From positions 34,101,215 to 34,165,214 of the forward strand of contig LS997562.1 in NCBI GenBank assembly GCA_000469685.2: DNA of 64,000 nucleotides, in the 5' to 3' direction. Position numbers and translations under genes: made by a program. Each line of letters opens with the position of its first letter. Position 1 is the stretch's first letter. Under the pieces are notes generated by a model. The model searched no databases, was not told the DNA's origin, and saw only the letters and a list, made by a program, of their open reading frames with translations. The DNA comes from Haemonchus contortus. Taxonomy: Eukaryota; Nematoda; Chromadorea; Rhabditida; Trichostrongylidae. Below, piece after piece: positions 50,065-62,740 of the stretch.

Positions 50065-50099
50065 CTGTTTGAAAGTTTCATCGTTCGCAACGCCTGTCA

Positions 50100-52030
50100 C
50101 CTGACATCGCTACTTAAAATCACTAAGTAGCTAGCTACCAAGTACTGCTACTTGGGAACGTTTGAAAAAGTGTATATTTAGTATAACAACAGGTACAAGA
50201 CAAAGAAGAAAGTCAAGTTTCTTGGTGTCGATCAGAGCCCGTTGGGATTTTCGCCATGAACGTCTTTACAGTGTAACCCAAATTATTTCAAGCTTAGCAA
50301 TGTCTTGATTGGAGTCTTTCATGTGGTCTCTAAATAAGTACTCAGGCACTATCCCAAGAGCAATAAAAGGATCCATCTTGGACACGTCACTTTGTTGTGG
50401 GCAACACAGATCGCAGATTACGTACAGGCTCTTTTGGTACTCAATTACTTGTTAATCCTACGGTACTTCAAAGCCTCAATTCGGACACACACGTGTTTTC
50501 AAAGTGCCTCGATTAGTCGAGGAAAAATGACCGTGTCACTTAAGGTCCTTAGTTTCTACTGCACATGGGAACTCTAAACTGACGAATGCTGCCATAATGC
50601 TCTGAGCGGGTCTGGTATCTTCTCCCCGAACACTGCGTCGCGTTCGCTGCACCCGCCGCGTATCGCCGAAGTGCGATGGAAGATTGGAGCGCGAAATGCA
50701 TGAGTTAGGAAGTCCTTTAACTATCTGAATTTGCTGGCCGCTCCCTACAATTCCGAGGAGGTCTTGATCGTCGATGATAAGGAAGGAATTATTCCAAACA
50801 ATCATGTCTAATAAACATTAAAACGAAAAAGAAACAGACAAAAACAATCAAAACTGTTAAAAAAAGAAAGGTAGTCAACGAAAAATACTGCATCCTATCG
50901 ATTGGCGGGAGGCGGGCTGAGTACGGTATGTGCAGTTTGAAGCCGCGGGGCAACTAAAAGAGATTTGCCGCATGCTGCAAAGCGTTCGTGGGAAATCGGG
51001 GAAAAGTTCCGTCACCAGCTTTGAGAATGCAAAAAGTATCTATGCAGAAAAAAATTTCCAGAACTTATTGAGCATGAAATCCCCGAACTCCTCTCGTAAA
51101 TGACCCTTCTGTCGCAAACTCGCTACCCAAGGAAGGTTAAAAATTGTGTGGCGATGGTGGTGAGGAAGGAGGAGGGTCACCGAAGTAATATACTAATAAT
51201 ATACATACACATATATGTATGTATGTGTAGACATAAGTGCTACATACCTTTTCGAAGTTTTATAGTAGTAAGAGGATAGAAGAAAGAGCTCATATGGTTC
51301 TTCTATTGGTCCGACAACATCATCGGTAACAACGTAGAAGAGAAATCTGAACAGGCTCCAATAGGTGACCTTTTTTGTACAGTGTAGTCGATCATTCAAT
51401 AAATACACTTTTTTCGCTTTGGTTCTTGACAATAGCGATTTTCTTAATGTTGGACTAGCTCACCCGGCTCCTATTAAAGCGTAGAGGACAAGGAGAAGAA
51501 GCAATGATAGAGGAATCAATACCGGAGCACTTAGAATACATCGTGCCTTGAGCATAACCCCGATTCGGTGAAGTTGTCAGGCCGTTCTCCGTGAATGACA
51601 AACTGAAAAAATTACAATTAATCCGAAAGCTCAACATTCCAGCCGGAAATTGGAGCTGTGGAAATTCTAAGGTACTACTGGTGCTATTAGAACAGAATGG
51701 GGTCAAGCTCAACCTTGACGACAATTTCAAAAAATCGAATGGGCGAGTTACTGCTCCCGTGGCACTGTCTTTTCTCTATATAAGGATGCTTACCTATCAT
51801 CAAAATACCGAAAACTTCGAGAAGATTCCCAGGACATTCACCAAATTACATGTTAATTCAGCGCTCCTTTGAAGCCTCAATCCGAAATACACTCAAGTCT
51901 CTAAAGTGCCTCGATCAATGAAGAAAAGTGTCAGTCAGCTTCCCTAAGTTTCTACTGCTTCCCTAGTAGGCCTAATTCCCGGTACCGGATACCTTGATGA
52001 GGGTGACTTTTCGGTTCCTCGAAATTTAGA
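50100..52030. other. Gene-poor stretch with dispersed repeats
   Basis: Contains the reverse copy of the CpG-rich repeat (50597-50690) and a repeated block of about 105 bp present at 50463-50570 and 51868-51968 (shared AGTGCCTCGAT and AGTTTCTACTGC). A short TG/TA microsatellite occurs near 51196-51230. The overlapping opposite-strand ORFs at 51455-51872 have no recognisable domain. Confidence 0.5.
50597..50690 (-). repeat. CpG-rich dispersed repeat, copy 2
   Basis: The minus strand reads GGTGCAGCGAACGCGACGCA and TTCGGGGAGAAGATACCAGA, aligning with copies at 26985-27262 and 57366-57545. Confidence 0.6.
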
Positions 52031-52262
52031 TTGTTGTAAGGCAGTGGGGGTGGTTGGATGTAGTGTAGTTTGAAAAGGCCCACTATCGCCCAAGCACGGT
52101 TAGGGGATTCAATATCCCGGAACGACACTCACCCAGGTCAGCACTGAGCCCTCCATACCTCAATGGGTCCGCTTCATTCCGGAGCATTGAAGCACTGACA
52201 TGTGCGGCTACCTCAAGACGATAGATAGACCACATAAGCAGTCGTGGTCAGACCACCCAAGG
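52031..52262 (+). repeat. SINE family 1, strongly decayed copy
   Basis: GATGTAGTGTAGTTTG, GGGATTCAATATCCCGG and GATAGACCACATAAGCAG can be placed on the family, but identity is low. Confidence 0.45.
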
Positions 52263-52269
52263 ACGAAAT

Positions 52270-55090
52270 CGATCAAACCCAGATGATTTTATCCTTCTGC
52301 CCCTTAGGGCTGTGGGGCATAACAATATGTACTTGACTGTATAAAAAGTGCCTCGGACTTTCTTCTCAAGACGCTCATAATTAAGTCTAGCATTGACCTA
52401 ATAACAATGTAGTTATCCAATTGACCTAATGGTAGTAATACGCTTGGGAGTTTCTGAGGTTGTCCATTCGGGGTCTTGGAGCAGAGAGCTCGAGCTCTTG
52501 CCACTGCAACGATCCACTACCATTTATTGGCACTGTTGTCCTATTTTCATTATTAGGTTCACCTGACCAACAGGAATCGTCTAATGGAAAAATATAGAAG
52601 TATAAAGGAGGTTTGGGCAGAAAGAGTAATGATGTGTTAGACTACTAAGGAAAATTCGGAAATTTCAGCAGCATTCAGGAAGTCTGCCTGGTCATTACAA
52701 CGGTTCATTATGTACGATAGCCACGCAAGTGCCAAAGCGAATGAGTCTGTTTTCTCAAGGCAAGAGATACACAAACGAAGGGACGTTTTACTAGGGAAAA
52801 TGAAGTGTGACTTGGGGCTACTAGACCCGTTTATTGATTCAAGAAATCGGACAATTGCGAGTCTAAGAATCTCTAATACAGGATAGCTTATGGCAATGAC
52901 TTATGAAAAACTTGGACGTGAGGACGAAAAAGGGTATCGAGTGCTTTATTCGATCGGATCGCATGTTCACGTATCAGCTACGGCCATCTAAGTCCACTCA
53001 CACTGAAACTGGACGGTTCTCGTTCCGCGCGGCGGAACCACAAACTTCACCCAGGTATACTAGGACGATTTCGAGTTTCTAGCGATAGGGTTCATTCGTG
53101 CGTAGACTTCTCTACAGTTAGAAAGCAGTTAGAAAACAAGTAGTTAGAAAGGCATAGGAATGGTGCGCTTCTCTATGGACCACCACCTCCTTCAGACACG
53201 TTTTCAAGTAAGACGGTTTGCAGTGTGGAGAAAGGTCGAGGTTTTCACTCTTCAGGGCTTATACAGTTTCAATGGCAACTATTCTTGTGGTCAGGGATAT
53301 GAAGTCGAAGATTTGTTGGAATACCTACTAAAAGGCTTCACTTGAAGGATCAGTTCACGATTAGAATGGTATGTGAGGTTTCAACGTAGACTGTAGCCTA
53401 TAGGAAGCACACGGGACACTGTAGGGTCTAAAAACCAACTAGACAGGGAGCAATTAGGGCTACGAAACAGTCTCGACCGACTCACGACCCGCAAGTGGTC
53501 ATATCATAGCCGTCATTTCAAAGCAGCACCATTCACAATGGAGCTCACATGCCGGAGGTTCATGCAACTTGTCGCAACTCATGGCCAAAGTGGATGCCTC
53601 CATACTGCTAGCCGACGTCTCCGTTAAAACGCTAACGAACAGTGTGCTGATGTTCGAGAAACCCAAACGGTTACAGATAACGTTTAAAAGGAACCAGTAA
53701 TCATAGCCTCATTTCTGTTTTTCAAGGAAACCATTCCGTTTATGCTAGAGAACCTTGTCACAGAAAGTATGTCTTATCTTCCTACCTGCAGTACTGAAGC
53801 AAAGTTTTAACACCTGAACCTTCCCTTTTTATGGGACCTACAAGCCCTCACCCTGAAACATGAGTCATTGATTTGGGATGTATCGATGGCGGTCAGCGCC
53901 AGCGCCAACTTTGGCGTTATGAAGCCGGCACTGTAGACGCACCCGCTGAGAGGGAATTTTTGGTTTTCCGGCTCAATGTAGCCAGCTCTTTCTTCAACTG
54001 CACCAACGGGGAGCTGGGAGCTCCAAGTGCCCCGTCTTAGCCTATTTTGTCCTCCTAATCTCGTATAACCCAGCAACATGCCCCAACCCACCAGCATGTC
54101 ACTGTCGAATAATATTAGATATGTTGATTTTGGGGAGTTTATGAATTCACCGAGACTAATTTATCAACGATACAGCACGACAGGACCGCATGATGCATTC
54201 TCAGTAATGACGCTTAAACCTGATATGAATTTGTGTCTGAAAGCATCACCAGTATGAAGATCTATGGAGATGAATGACTAGAATTCTAGAGGTCCTGTGA
54301 CAATATTGCACTTCAAAGAATAACAATCAGCATGAGATCCAACTTTTTTTTTTAAATAGGCTACCCGACAAAGCAGAGTAACACTGGTTGCTACGCTGCA
54401 GGTTCTGAATTCCTGAAGGGCATCGACCTGAGTGCCAATTCACACTGTTGCGCAGCCTCTGGTAAACAAGTAAACATCTCTTCGACATAAAGTTATGCAT
54501 ATGTATATGAGGGGTGCGCTTCTTTCCGCGCGTCCGTCTAAACTAAGTCACGTCACAGCCGTCGCACGCAGTTTTTGTCAGATGTCGCAGCTGTCAATGG
54601 GACAGCTCGCGAAGCGGGTGGGATATCCCAAAGATACCGGAGTAAGGGGTTCATATGTCACCTCTTACGAATAGTAAACATTGCAAGTAAATATTTATTA
54701 CGAAGAATACCCTTTCTCATCAAATTCTGATGGATAACAGTGGAAATTCTATTGGCAATAAAAATTACTGACTAACATACAACATTTAAACTAAAAATAC
54801 CAAAAATCGTGCTATGTACAGAATATTTGCAGCAGATCTTTACTCTTCGGAGAGAACAGATTCTAACATCAAACCTCGGTAGCCGTGTGGATGAAGCAGT
54901 TGGGGACGCTTCCGCCTTGGAACAGCCTTTCGTGATGCAATTTCGATTCCTTCCCATGGAGAGTTTTGGGCTTCCAATGTTGACCTTCAAAAAATATGAA
55001 GAAGTATGAGAAATATGATTTTTCGCCCGATAATCCTGTTGAGAGGGTAAATATATCTTCAGAGGTGGACAGACACTTTTGAAATTTAAC
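52270..55090. other. No gene recognised
   Basis: Short ORFs at 53160-53345 (+) and 53807-54097 (-) lack splice partners and domains. No repeat family was recognised except scattered low-complexity runs. Confidence 0.4.
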
Positions 55091-55100
55091 AGTAATCTCA

Positions 55101-55268
55101 CTTCAAATCGGGAAGAAGAGACGAATTACATCTACCATCCGAAGAGAGAAGCCATAGACCTTCCTGCATGAGTTTCTGCTTAGGAACGTCCATTGGCACA
55201 TGTACGATATCAGAGACGATGTCCCGTTCGTATCGAAACCAGTCCACATTGGTCATCCTCCTAAAATC
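55101..55268 (-). CDS. Exon-like open segment, function unknown
   Basis: After a GATTTTAG acceptor near 55270, the minus strand is open for about 55 codons: MTNVDWFRYERDIVSDIVHV, then PMDVPKQKLMQEGLWLL, ending SLLPDLK before a TGAGAT-type sequence. Composition is protein-like and splice-like ends are present, but I do not recognise the family and found no neighbouring exons. It could be an isolated exon of a gene or pseudogene. Confidence 0.3.
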
Positions 55269-55618
55269 TTGCTCACTAGGAAAAGGAATGAAAATCCAGA
55301 AATAAGGGCACAAGACCTCGAAGGAACCAAAATAGTTATGGGAGCGCCAGAAAGAAATTTCAGCATTCTGACTAGTGGCGAGGAGTCCCGGAACGAGGTG
55401 CATACATATTTATTTAAATAGATCCTTATTCTCATGGACAAAGGTAGGCGTGATGGCAAACGAGTCTCTATCGGAAGCTAGAAATGTTGATACTTTACTA
55501 TAATCATATTGGAAACCTACATACGGAGTGCTCCTTACTTGTTATTCTTTTTAGGGTCTTCTGCACATTTTTGTTGATTCTGGTGGAAATGTTGAAGGCG
55601 TGAAGGACAGAGTCGTTC

Positions 55619-55897
55619 GGCACTAACCAATCCTATGAGGAGTACGTGCCCAAGCAGTATCCCATTCGGCTTCTATTCAGAATCGTAGTGGCGTATTGAA
55701 TGCGTGTGTAGCCTATACAATGAATTGCGGTGGACAGCAATGTACAAGTTGGTGCTTTTATTCTCCCAGACGAGTCTGGTAGCAAGTAGTGGACCCGGGA
55801 GGGATGGAAGGCCTGGTTGGAATGGACAGATAACGATTCAACCCTTGACCCAGCGTGTAGGACAGCACGCCACTTGCCACTACACCACTTCCATCCA
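55619..55897 (-). repeat. SINE family 1, near full length
   Basis: Reverse orientation; the sense head GGATGGAAGTGGTGTAGTGGC carries box A, and box B is diverged. It lies about 95 bp from the next copy, head to head. Confidence 0.8.
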
Positions 55898-55990
55898 GTG
55901 ATAGAGGTAATAACATCGAAGCTAACCAGCTAAGCAAGTCCTACAATGTTTGTGCACCGAGGAATACTATTTTCTCCTTATTCCTTATAA

Positions 55991-56275
55991 GGCGGAGGTG
56001 GTGTAGTGGCAAATGGCGCACTATCTCGCACGCTCGGTCACGGGTTCGTTTCGAATCATGAATCGATTTCCGCCCGGCTAACCAAGCCTTCCATTCCTCC
56101 GGAGTCGGGTAGTTGGTAACAGACTCGTCTGGGAGGATTGAAAGCACTGAATGGTACATCGGCTGGCCAATAGAAGTCATTGTATAGGCCACATACGCAT
56201 CCACTATGCCACTACGATTCTGAATGGAAGTCGAGTGCAGAGGTGCATCCCTCTCTGTTGGGTTGATTAACGCCG
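55991..56275 (+). repeat. SINE family 1, best-preserved head
   Basis: GGCGGAGGTGGTGTAGTGGC at the start and ATTTCCGCCC about 85 bp later can pair like a tRNA acceptor stem. Box A TGGTGTAGTGGC is intact; box B is GGGTTCGTTTCGAATC, with a small insertion. The body ends TGGGTTGATTAACGCC. Confidence 0.88.
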
Positions 56276-56939
56276 AGAACTTCATCCTTTATTCTTTAGC
56301 GTCTGTCCCGCTTGAGGGTGGGGTCCGCTTCTCTGATATGTTGACACCAGTTTTCCCGATTTACGCTTGATCAGGCTGAATGTTAACCGCTTTCGAAATT
56401 CCGTGTAACCTATCGAGTCATCGCTGCTTTGGGTGCCTGGGCAACTGCTCTAGCATTTTGATAGATAGGTTGTCAGTAAAGTATTTGATAATGTTCATGA
56501 TATTTCAACTGACTGTTTCGGTAGGAGAACACATTCGAATGCCTTTGGTGAAGCACAAACGTACATAGTAGCGCTTTCAGCTGTTGTGTACTGGTATGAG
56601 AGTAGTTCAGCGATCTGAATGACAAAAAGTCGAATCAAACTGATTTGGTAAAATACGTCCGGAAAATGAAACAAACATATTCGAGGATCCCTGGTCCAAC
56701 AGCATCCATCCTGCCTCGCGCAAAGAAAGACATCAGATCAATGGCATTGCTCGGATTCTGAAAAGCTCATTTGAACTACATACTTCAAAATGGAGGTGAT
56801 AGCCTATAGTAGGTCTCAGATTCAATGCACAATATCGTTTTTACAATTTCCCTCTTTCTTTTTAAAATGAGCTTCTTTTCACTGCCTCCTTAGCTAAAAT
56901 AACCCCCTCTCTCTTGTGAAGGTTTAACCTTTAACCCCT

Positions 56940-57245
56940 TTACGTGCGTTTTTACGTAGACTAATACTATTTTAAGCAGTTATCTGCTCTTTATCTGCTC
57001 GTTGCATCTGCTTGAAAACGCACTAGTCTGCGTAAAAGCGCACTACTCTGCGTAATGCCATTGCAAGGTATTTTTACAGGACCGCTATTCCTTGTAGAGG
57101 AATTCACGAATCTAACAAGGGAAAATCTAAGGGAAAAATGATAAGCAACGACTTCTTGCAGATGATCTTGACGCAGACTAGTCCGTTTCCATGCAGATAC
57201 ATCTGTAAAAACGCAGATACATGCGTAAAAACAGACTAGTCTGAT
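56940..57245. repeat. Inverted, internally repetitive element (TCTGCGT units)
   Basis: The left end has TGCGTTTTTACGTAGACTA and CGCACTAGTCTGCGTAAAA; the right end has CGCAGACTAGTCC, ACGCAGATACATGCGTAAAA and CAGACTAGTCTG. The same short words occur in both orientations at both ends of about 300 bp. A small inverted-repeat transposon is likely; its boundaries are not fixed. Confidence 0.55.
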
Positions 57246-57365
57246 GCTCGTACATTGAATGATCGCAATATTCAAGTGTATCCTCGACCATCAATAGGAA
57301 GAAGACGTTGTTGTATTGTCATTATTCTAGACTACTTGTGTTACATAGTAGATCCCAGTCTGGCA

Positions 57366-57545
57366 AGGGAGGGTGGCGGTATTCCTCTCGAATTTCCACG
57401 ACAAGGCGATTACTCTATCCTTTCACCGTAAACTCGAATATTCTCCTTAACGTACGAGTGCGCGCAATCGGATGCTGCGAGTGCGACGCGATTTTCGGGG
57501 AAAGGTACCTACAACACCCAGCCCAAGTCCACATCTCGCTGGTTG
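57366..57545 (+). repeat. CpG-rich dispersed repeat, copy 3
   Basis: GCGCGCAATCGGATGCTGCG and TTTTCGGGGAAAGGTACC match the other two copies. Confidence 0.6.
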
Positions 57546-58232
57546 AACTAATATCCCACTGATTTCCTTTATTCCCACCGATTAAGACCCTTCCTCCGTA
57601 TGGCAGAGACGGGCACTACTACTTCTAACCCCATGCCTGGCCTCAATCAGATATGTTTATATCTTTCGAGGTGCTTGCGCATTGTGAGATTTAAAAATTC
57701 TACTCTTTTGCTCTATCTCATAATTTGACTGCCGTACATTGTGCACTGAAGGGTGCAGTCTTTGTGCATTGTGCTAAAACAAATAATCGATTCAATAACT
57801 AAAAAGCAAAGTTACATCGTTCACTCCTTCTTGTATAAATAAATCATAGCCGGTCATTTTCAACTTGCGAACCAGAATCGGGTAGAACGATCTGGAAGTA
57901 ATCATTATGAAAAATCAGCTGGTAATTGATTGACGGCTGTTTTTCTTCTACATCAGTTTTCATCCACCCTCTCCGACTCCGTAATATAATCGGGATTTCT
58001 GAAATTTATTACAACCGCCATTGGCGAATATTCGATGGACATGCCTTTTCAATGCTTTCGTAGCACCAGATGGAAATGGATCAAGTTTCGCGGGAAGTGA
58101 CTTTCAAAGTTTTCACAATAGCCCAGAGTTCTCGCTCGATTTTAGAGAAGCTTCCATAGAGCTTCTCCAGATTCGAGACTGGAAGCCGTGAGTGCTGAGT
58201 ATGGGTATACAATTTGGTCATTGAAGGGTAAA

Positions 58233-58500
58233 GGGTCCCATCTGAGGTATGCGCCTCCGCAACCGACTTCTAATCGGAATCATTCTAGTGAATGCGTGAA
58301 CGCATTGTTTGAATGCGTATGTGGCTTATACCAAGCTTGCGGTATTCAGGCGATGTAAAAGAAAGTGGATTTATCCTCCCAGACGAGTCCGGAATCAATT
58401 ACCCGGCCCAGGAGGGCCTGGCTGGCTCAGGTGGATCTGGGATTCGACTAAGTTCATACGTGCGGATAGTGCGCCGCTTGGCACTACACCATCCTCACTT
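58233..58500 (-). repeat. SINE family 1 copy
   Basis: Reverse orientation with CCTCCCAGACGAGTCCGGAA and GCACTACACCATCCTCAC; the head is diverged. Confidence 0.75.
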
Positions 58501-58874
58501 AAGATTTGCTCATTACGTGGTTAAATAAACAAGGAAGAGTAGCTGGACATGCTATGCGTTTACGCATGGAAAGTGCCCTAAGAGAGAAATCCCATGGAAG
58601 CTTCCAGAATTCCTGCGGGGAATTTCTTACTGGACTATTGCGGAATTTCCGCCAGATTCGTTCCGCAAGATATTATACACAACCTACTAGGACGGCTTCT
58701 TTCGAATAAAACTGAGCCGGACTATCAGTGGAAGGAGTAAAGCTTAGTATTTTCATGGAGATCATTTAAATTCCACTCAAATTAGAAATACCATACTAAC
58801 AACTGGAAAGGTTTCACCTCTTGAAAAAGTTTGCTGTCCAAATTTGGTTAGATGAAGCAATAAGGACATCCATT

Positions 58875-59072
58875 CTATTCTTCACCACAATAGCTGCAAT
58901 TCGTAGCCGTAAAATATCGAACATTCGAGCTCGCAACTCCTTTTCGTGCCCACGGGGCAATCCGCTCTAGAAAATGCTTTGAAACATTGCTAACTTGGTA
59001 GATTGCGAAGAAATAAATACCAAAATTTTTTTCAACAAACTCAGCTGTCTCTTTCTTCTTGTATTCATTCAT
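58875..59072 (-). CDS. Open segment of unknown function
   Basis: 65 codons (MNEYKKKETAEFVEKNFGIY at the start, NCSYCGEE at the end). Protein-like composition on the same strand as the 60282-60127 exon, but no family is recognised and the splice link is unproven. Confidence 0.2.
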   Translation of the reverse strand: MNEYKKKETAEFVEKNFGIYFFAIYQVSNVSKHFLERIAPWARKGVASSNVRYFTATNCSYCGEE

Positions 59073-59519
59073 TTACACTTATAAGGGTCGAATTACAACA
59101 TATATAAAATGGAATTCGACAAACCCACAAATAATTCGTCGAAGTTGAGCTCAAAAACGGAAAGCATTGGATACTTGGCGTTGATCGATATTGTAGTATA
59201 GCGATCGACAGTGACTATGGAAATATGTGGATGCAAATCGAATTGTGAAATGCTACACATGAAATTTTCTATCCAGGGGTAGCTTCCTTCTTGTGCCTGA
59301 ATTACAGATGCGATTAAAAAGCTTAGGATCGTTCAGGATTTCTGAAGATCTCTGGCAAATGAGAATATAAAAAAATTGAATTAAGTTTATAAGCAACCCT
59401 AGAAAATGCCTAATAAATGTGGAAGGCTTAGAATCGTGATGAATGGAGCAGGAAGGGGATGTAAAGTACATGTCTTTGTTAGCCTCATTCTCATCAAAAA
59501 ACCAAGAAACGCTCGACTC

Positions 59520-59660
59520 CAAAACCCCCCTCCTAAGCAACACAGCAAAAGTACGGATTCGATCCTGTCCGTGGCCAAAGTTTTGCCCATAACTCGCCGA
59601 CCTTGTGAGTGCTTTTGTCGTCCCAGACTAAACGTTGTAGAAACTGTTGTAAGGTAGCCG
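59520..59660 (+). repeat. SINE family 2 copy
   Basis: Box B-like GGATTCGATCCTG, then GTTTTGCCCATAACTCGCCG and ACCTTGTGAGTGC, collinear with the right arm of 48764-48913. Diverged. Confidence 0.6.
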
Positions 59661-60126
59661 CTAAGTACGTAGTAAGTAGTTAGAATGCCCTCCCACATTC
59701 CAACTGTTAAGCACCTCACGGCCTGCGAGGCCCCAGGTCATTTTTGGGAAAAAACGATTTTTACAAATTGGAGGAATAGAATATTTCTACAAGTGCATAA
59801 TATGCTCCGAGAGGTCTTGAGAAGCTTTCAGGTGAGATAGAGGACCATCATAGAAAGTTGATAAAGGATGGAGAGACGTTCTACTTCAATTTAGGATATT
59901 GAAGCATTGTAAAGAGAAAACCAGTTAAGGAGTGAGTAAAAATGTGATCGCATCATTCAATAGCATTACCATAATGACCATAAATGAACTGGAACCATGA
60001 GGTTTCAATTGCTCTACCATTCGTCTGATGAAGCTCGCGAATTGTGGATTTCGTTCCAATCCTTCCACTGATACCTGAAGTAATTTTGGCTGATTGAATT
60101 CCAGTCTCAAAACTGGCTTCACTCAC

Positions 60127-60282
60127 CCTATGTCTGACTTGCTCGATGTAACTTTGTACTGCTTTTATCCTTATTTTAACTTCTAATGGATAAATTGGTG
60201 AGAATACTTTCACAATCAAATCAAGGAGTACTGCGCCAATAAGCAATGGTGGAAATATCCACTTCGGAATAATACGCCACAT
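60127..60282 (-). CDS. Probable first exon of a signal-anchored membrane protein
   Basis: A TTTTCAG acceptor directly abuts the ATG at 60282. The exon encodes MWRIIPKWIFPPLLIGAVLL followed by more hydrophobic residues (one membrane anchor near the N-terminus) and then a charged stretch ending EQVRHR at a GTGAGT donor (60126). This looks like the start of a type II membrane protein, for example a Golgi enzyme, but no downstream exon could be assigned. The ORF also reads on beyond the donor to 59953. Confidence 0.4.
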
Positions 60283-60446
60283 CTGAAAACAGGGCTATTA
60301 AAATGGTCACTGAAGAGTAATTTCAGGATCATTGGCCCCTACATCGGCAACAGAATCCACCTCTTTTGCTTCAACATGGTAAGCGTTTTCATTGCGAAAC
60401 AAAAAAAGGATGACGTTGATAATCGGTATAAAGGGAACGGGAACAA

Positions 60447-60471
60447 ATAAATAAATAAATAAATAATAAGG
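60447..60471. repeat. AAAT-type microsatellite
   Basis: About six AAAT units (AAATAAATAAATAAATAAAT), no associated feature. Confidence 0.8.
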
Positions 60472-60961
60472 GAATAAAATCGCCTTCTATGAAACTGCTA
60501 TGTCTATGGGACAGAACATGAAACGACATCGAACATCGGTTCGAAGTAGGTCTGGCGTTCGAGGCTAAGTTGAGACAGCGAGCGAAAACTACCGAAAATG
60601 GTGCTCTCATCGCGTAGCGATTCTTGATGTTATCGTCGCAGTTCCTTATGCTAGTGACCATAAATTGGGAATATTCCTACCATCGAACCGGCTGCTTAAC
60701 CAGTACGCTCACCTTCTTTTGCAACGACGGCAGTAAGAATACCGAAAGCTAAGAATCGATGTGAACCCGTCCATGGCAACAAGGATGAATGTCCGACAAA
60801 CTCTCGTAGTGCTGTGCATTCAGAATCTTGAAAGGGCGATAGCCGTGCTCAAAAAGTAATTCTTCTATCTATTTGTTCTGAAAGTGATTAAATTTCAAGA
60901 CAGTGTTACATAGTGTTTGTATATATGTAATCGGAGGACAGATATAGAACTATAATACTTA

Positions 60962-61210
60962 CTGGTGGTGAAAAAGGGCACTGGCAACTGGCGCTATATC
61001 GTACATACATATACAGTCTGGGAATCGAATCCTGGATCGATTGTTGCCTTGAACAATCAAAACTTTTCTTTATCTCAGATCGCATGAAGCCTTTCATTCT
61101 TACCGGGTCGTCTGGGGGAATCGTAGACCGGCAATTAATTGTATAGCCCATACCCGCATTCAAACCGTCCCTACGATATTGACCGAAGTCGAACGGCGCA
61201 TCCTAAAACA
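60962..61210 (+). repeat. SINE family 1, decayed copy
   Basis: Box B-like GGGAATCGAATCCTGG and the tail GAAGTCGAACGGCGCATCC are clear; the remainder is diverged. Confidence 0.65.
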
Positions 61211-61214
61211 AGAT

Positions 61215-62740
61215 GGATCAGCGGTGACAATTTTGATTCATGATCCCTCCTTTCATATCGCCCTTCCGTCTCCGGTGAGAAGCTTCACTGGGGCTGGGTT
61301 AGAGCTTTGTCTTATGATGATAACAGCTGATCAACTTTTGTTGATGGCGAGTGATAGAGGTCAATAAGGCATTGTAGCATTCGAAGCCCTTGATTAGAAC
61401 TCTTTGAGTTGTTGACAAAATGCGATGACAATTTGTCAGTGCTGATAAGGAGGTATAACAAGGGAATATCCCTCCGGTCTTTTACGACACGATGTTGTCT
61501 ATGAAGAATTGAAGATTATATCAATATTGAATTCTGCCACTTTAGGCTATCCAAGAAGTAGCACCATCTGCAGATACACTGTCCAAAAGCAGTTTGCTGG
61601 GATGGATCGGTATTGAGTGCTCCGCTTAATTCGATTAAGTGCATGGTTCTTACGTCAAGTTAATCAAACACTGAGCGTCGGACCTGTTTTACCGGCTCAC
61701 AAAGAGCTCGCGAACTTCAAGAAATCATGAGGAGCGTATCTTGAGCCTTTTAACTAGTTTCTCGCAATCAAAAATCAGAGCGTCTTTGGGGCCTGGATAG
61801 AGCCGCTTTTTGAAGAATATACGGCGAAATAAATGAAAATCGTCATCCCTCCTTATCATATCATACCACACCGTTATACGTCATTCAAGTGGACATGAAA
61901 ATTCATTTAACCCTCCTTTACCGAAGTTTTTCAATAAGCACAAGTCTTGGACACCATTTACGGGCCCGTACGATTTCGAATTTATCAAGGTTGATCATAA
62001 TTTTTATATTTCGCCTTTTTTGCAATAATTTCCATAACCCACATTAATATAAGTTCACTATAGATGGATCCGAATGTATGAGTAGTAGCTAAATGTGCTG
62101 CACAGATGCACAACCAACGAAGCTCAGCTTAAAAGCGTGACCTATTGTAATTAGCTCCCATCTTTACCCTTCTTACTGTTTCCCCGCTTCCTCGTCGACG
62201 TCGTGCTTCTCCTCCTCTTTAGTTTGCCTTCGACGCTATGGGAACGTTTCAAGGTAGCTGGCCAGTCAGTATCGGAGGTTATCACTTTGCCAACGAATTT
62301 CCCTTGGTTGACAGATGTCAGCTCCGGTTTGCAAATGCCGAGCCCGTCCTCTAGAGATCGAGGTATACATCTCGTTCCGTTCTATATGAACCCTGAGAAC
62401 AACCACCAATATCTATAAGACATTTTATCATTGCCTACCTCCGCAGAACGCTGGCAACTGTGCTATTGGACCCTACTCACGAACCGACTGCTTTTAAATG
62501 TCCATTGCCGAGACTTTCCCTAAAGCTCTAGTCTTTTGGCAAATACTTAGTATAGGTGGCAGACTAGCTCTGGGCCTCATTTGTAACCTAGTACTAACCA
62601 TATAACCACAGTAAGTGATAGCCTTCTCAGAACGACTAACATCATGTTTATTAAAAGATGAATGTTTGGTTATGGGTTTGTTTAATTTCTAGTTCGATAC
62701 ATCTTCAATATCCTTTTTTGTGTCTGTCGCATCTTTTTCC
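61215..62740. other. No gene recognised
   Basis: The forward ORFs 61179-61367 and 62203-62418 lack domains; the first overlaps the SINE tail. Confidence 0.4.

Noticed and set aside
51455..51872. Overlapping opposite-strand ORFs of 91-93 codons
   Set aside because: No domain or homology recognised; likely chance.
55941..56285. 114-codon minus-strand ORF and similar ORFs at 36616-36858, 36953-37180, 45373-45606, 58309-58528
   Set aside because: They lie within SINE copies and come from the repeat sequence, not genes.
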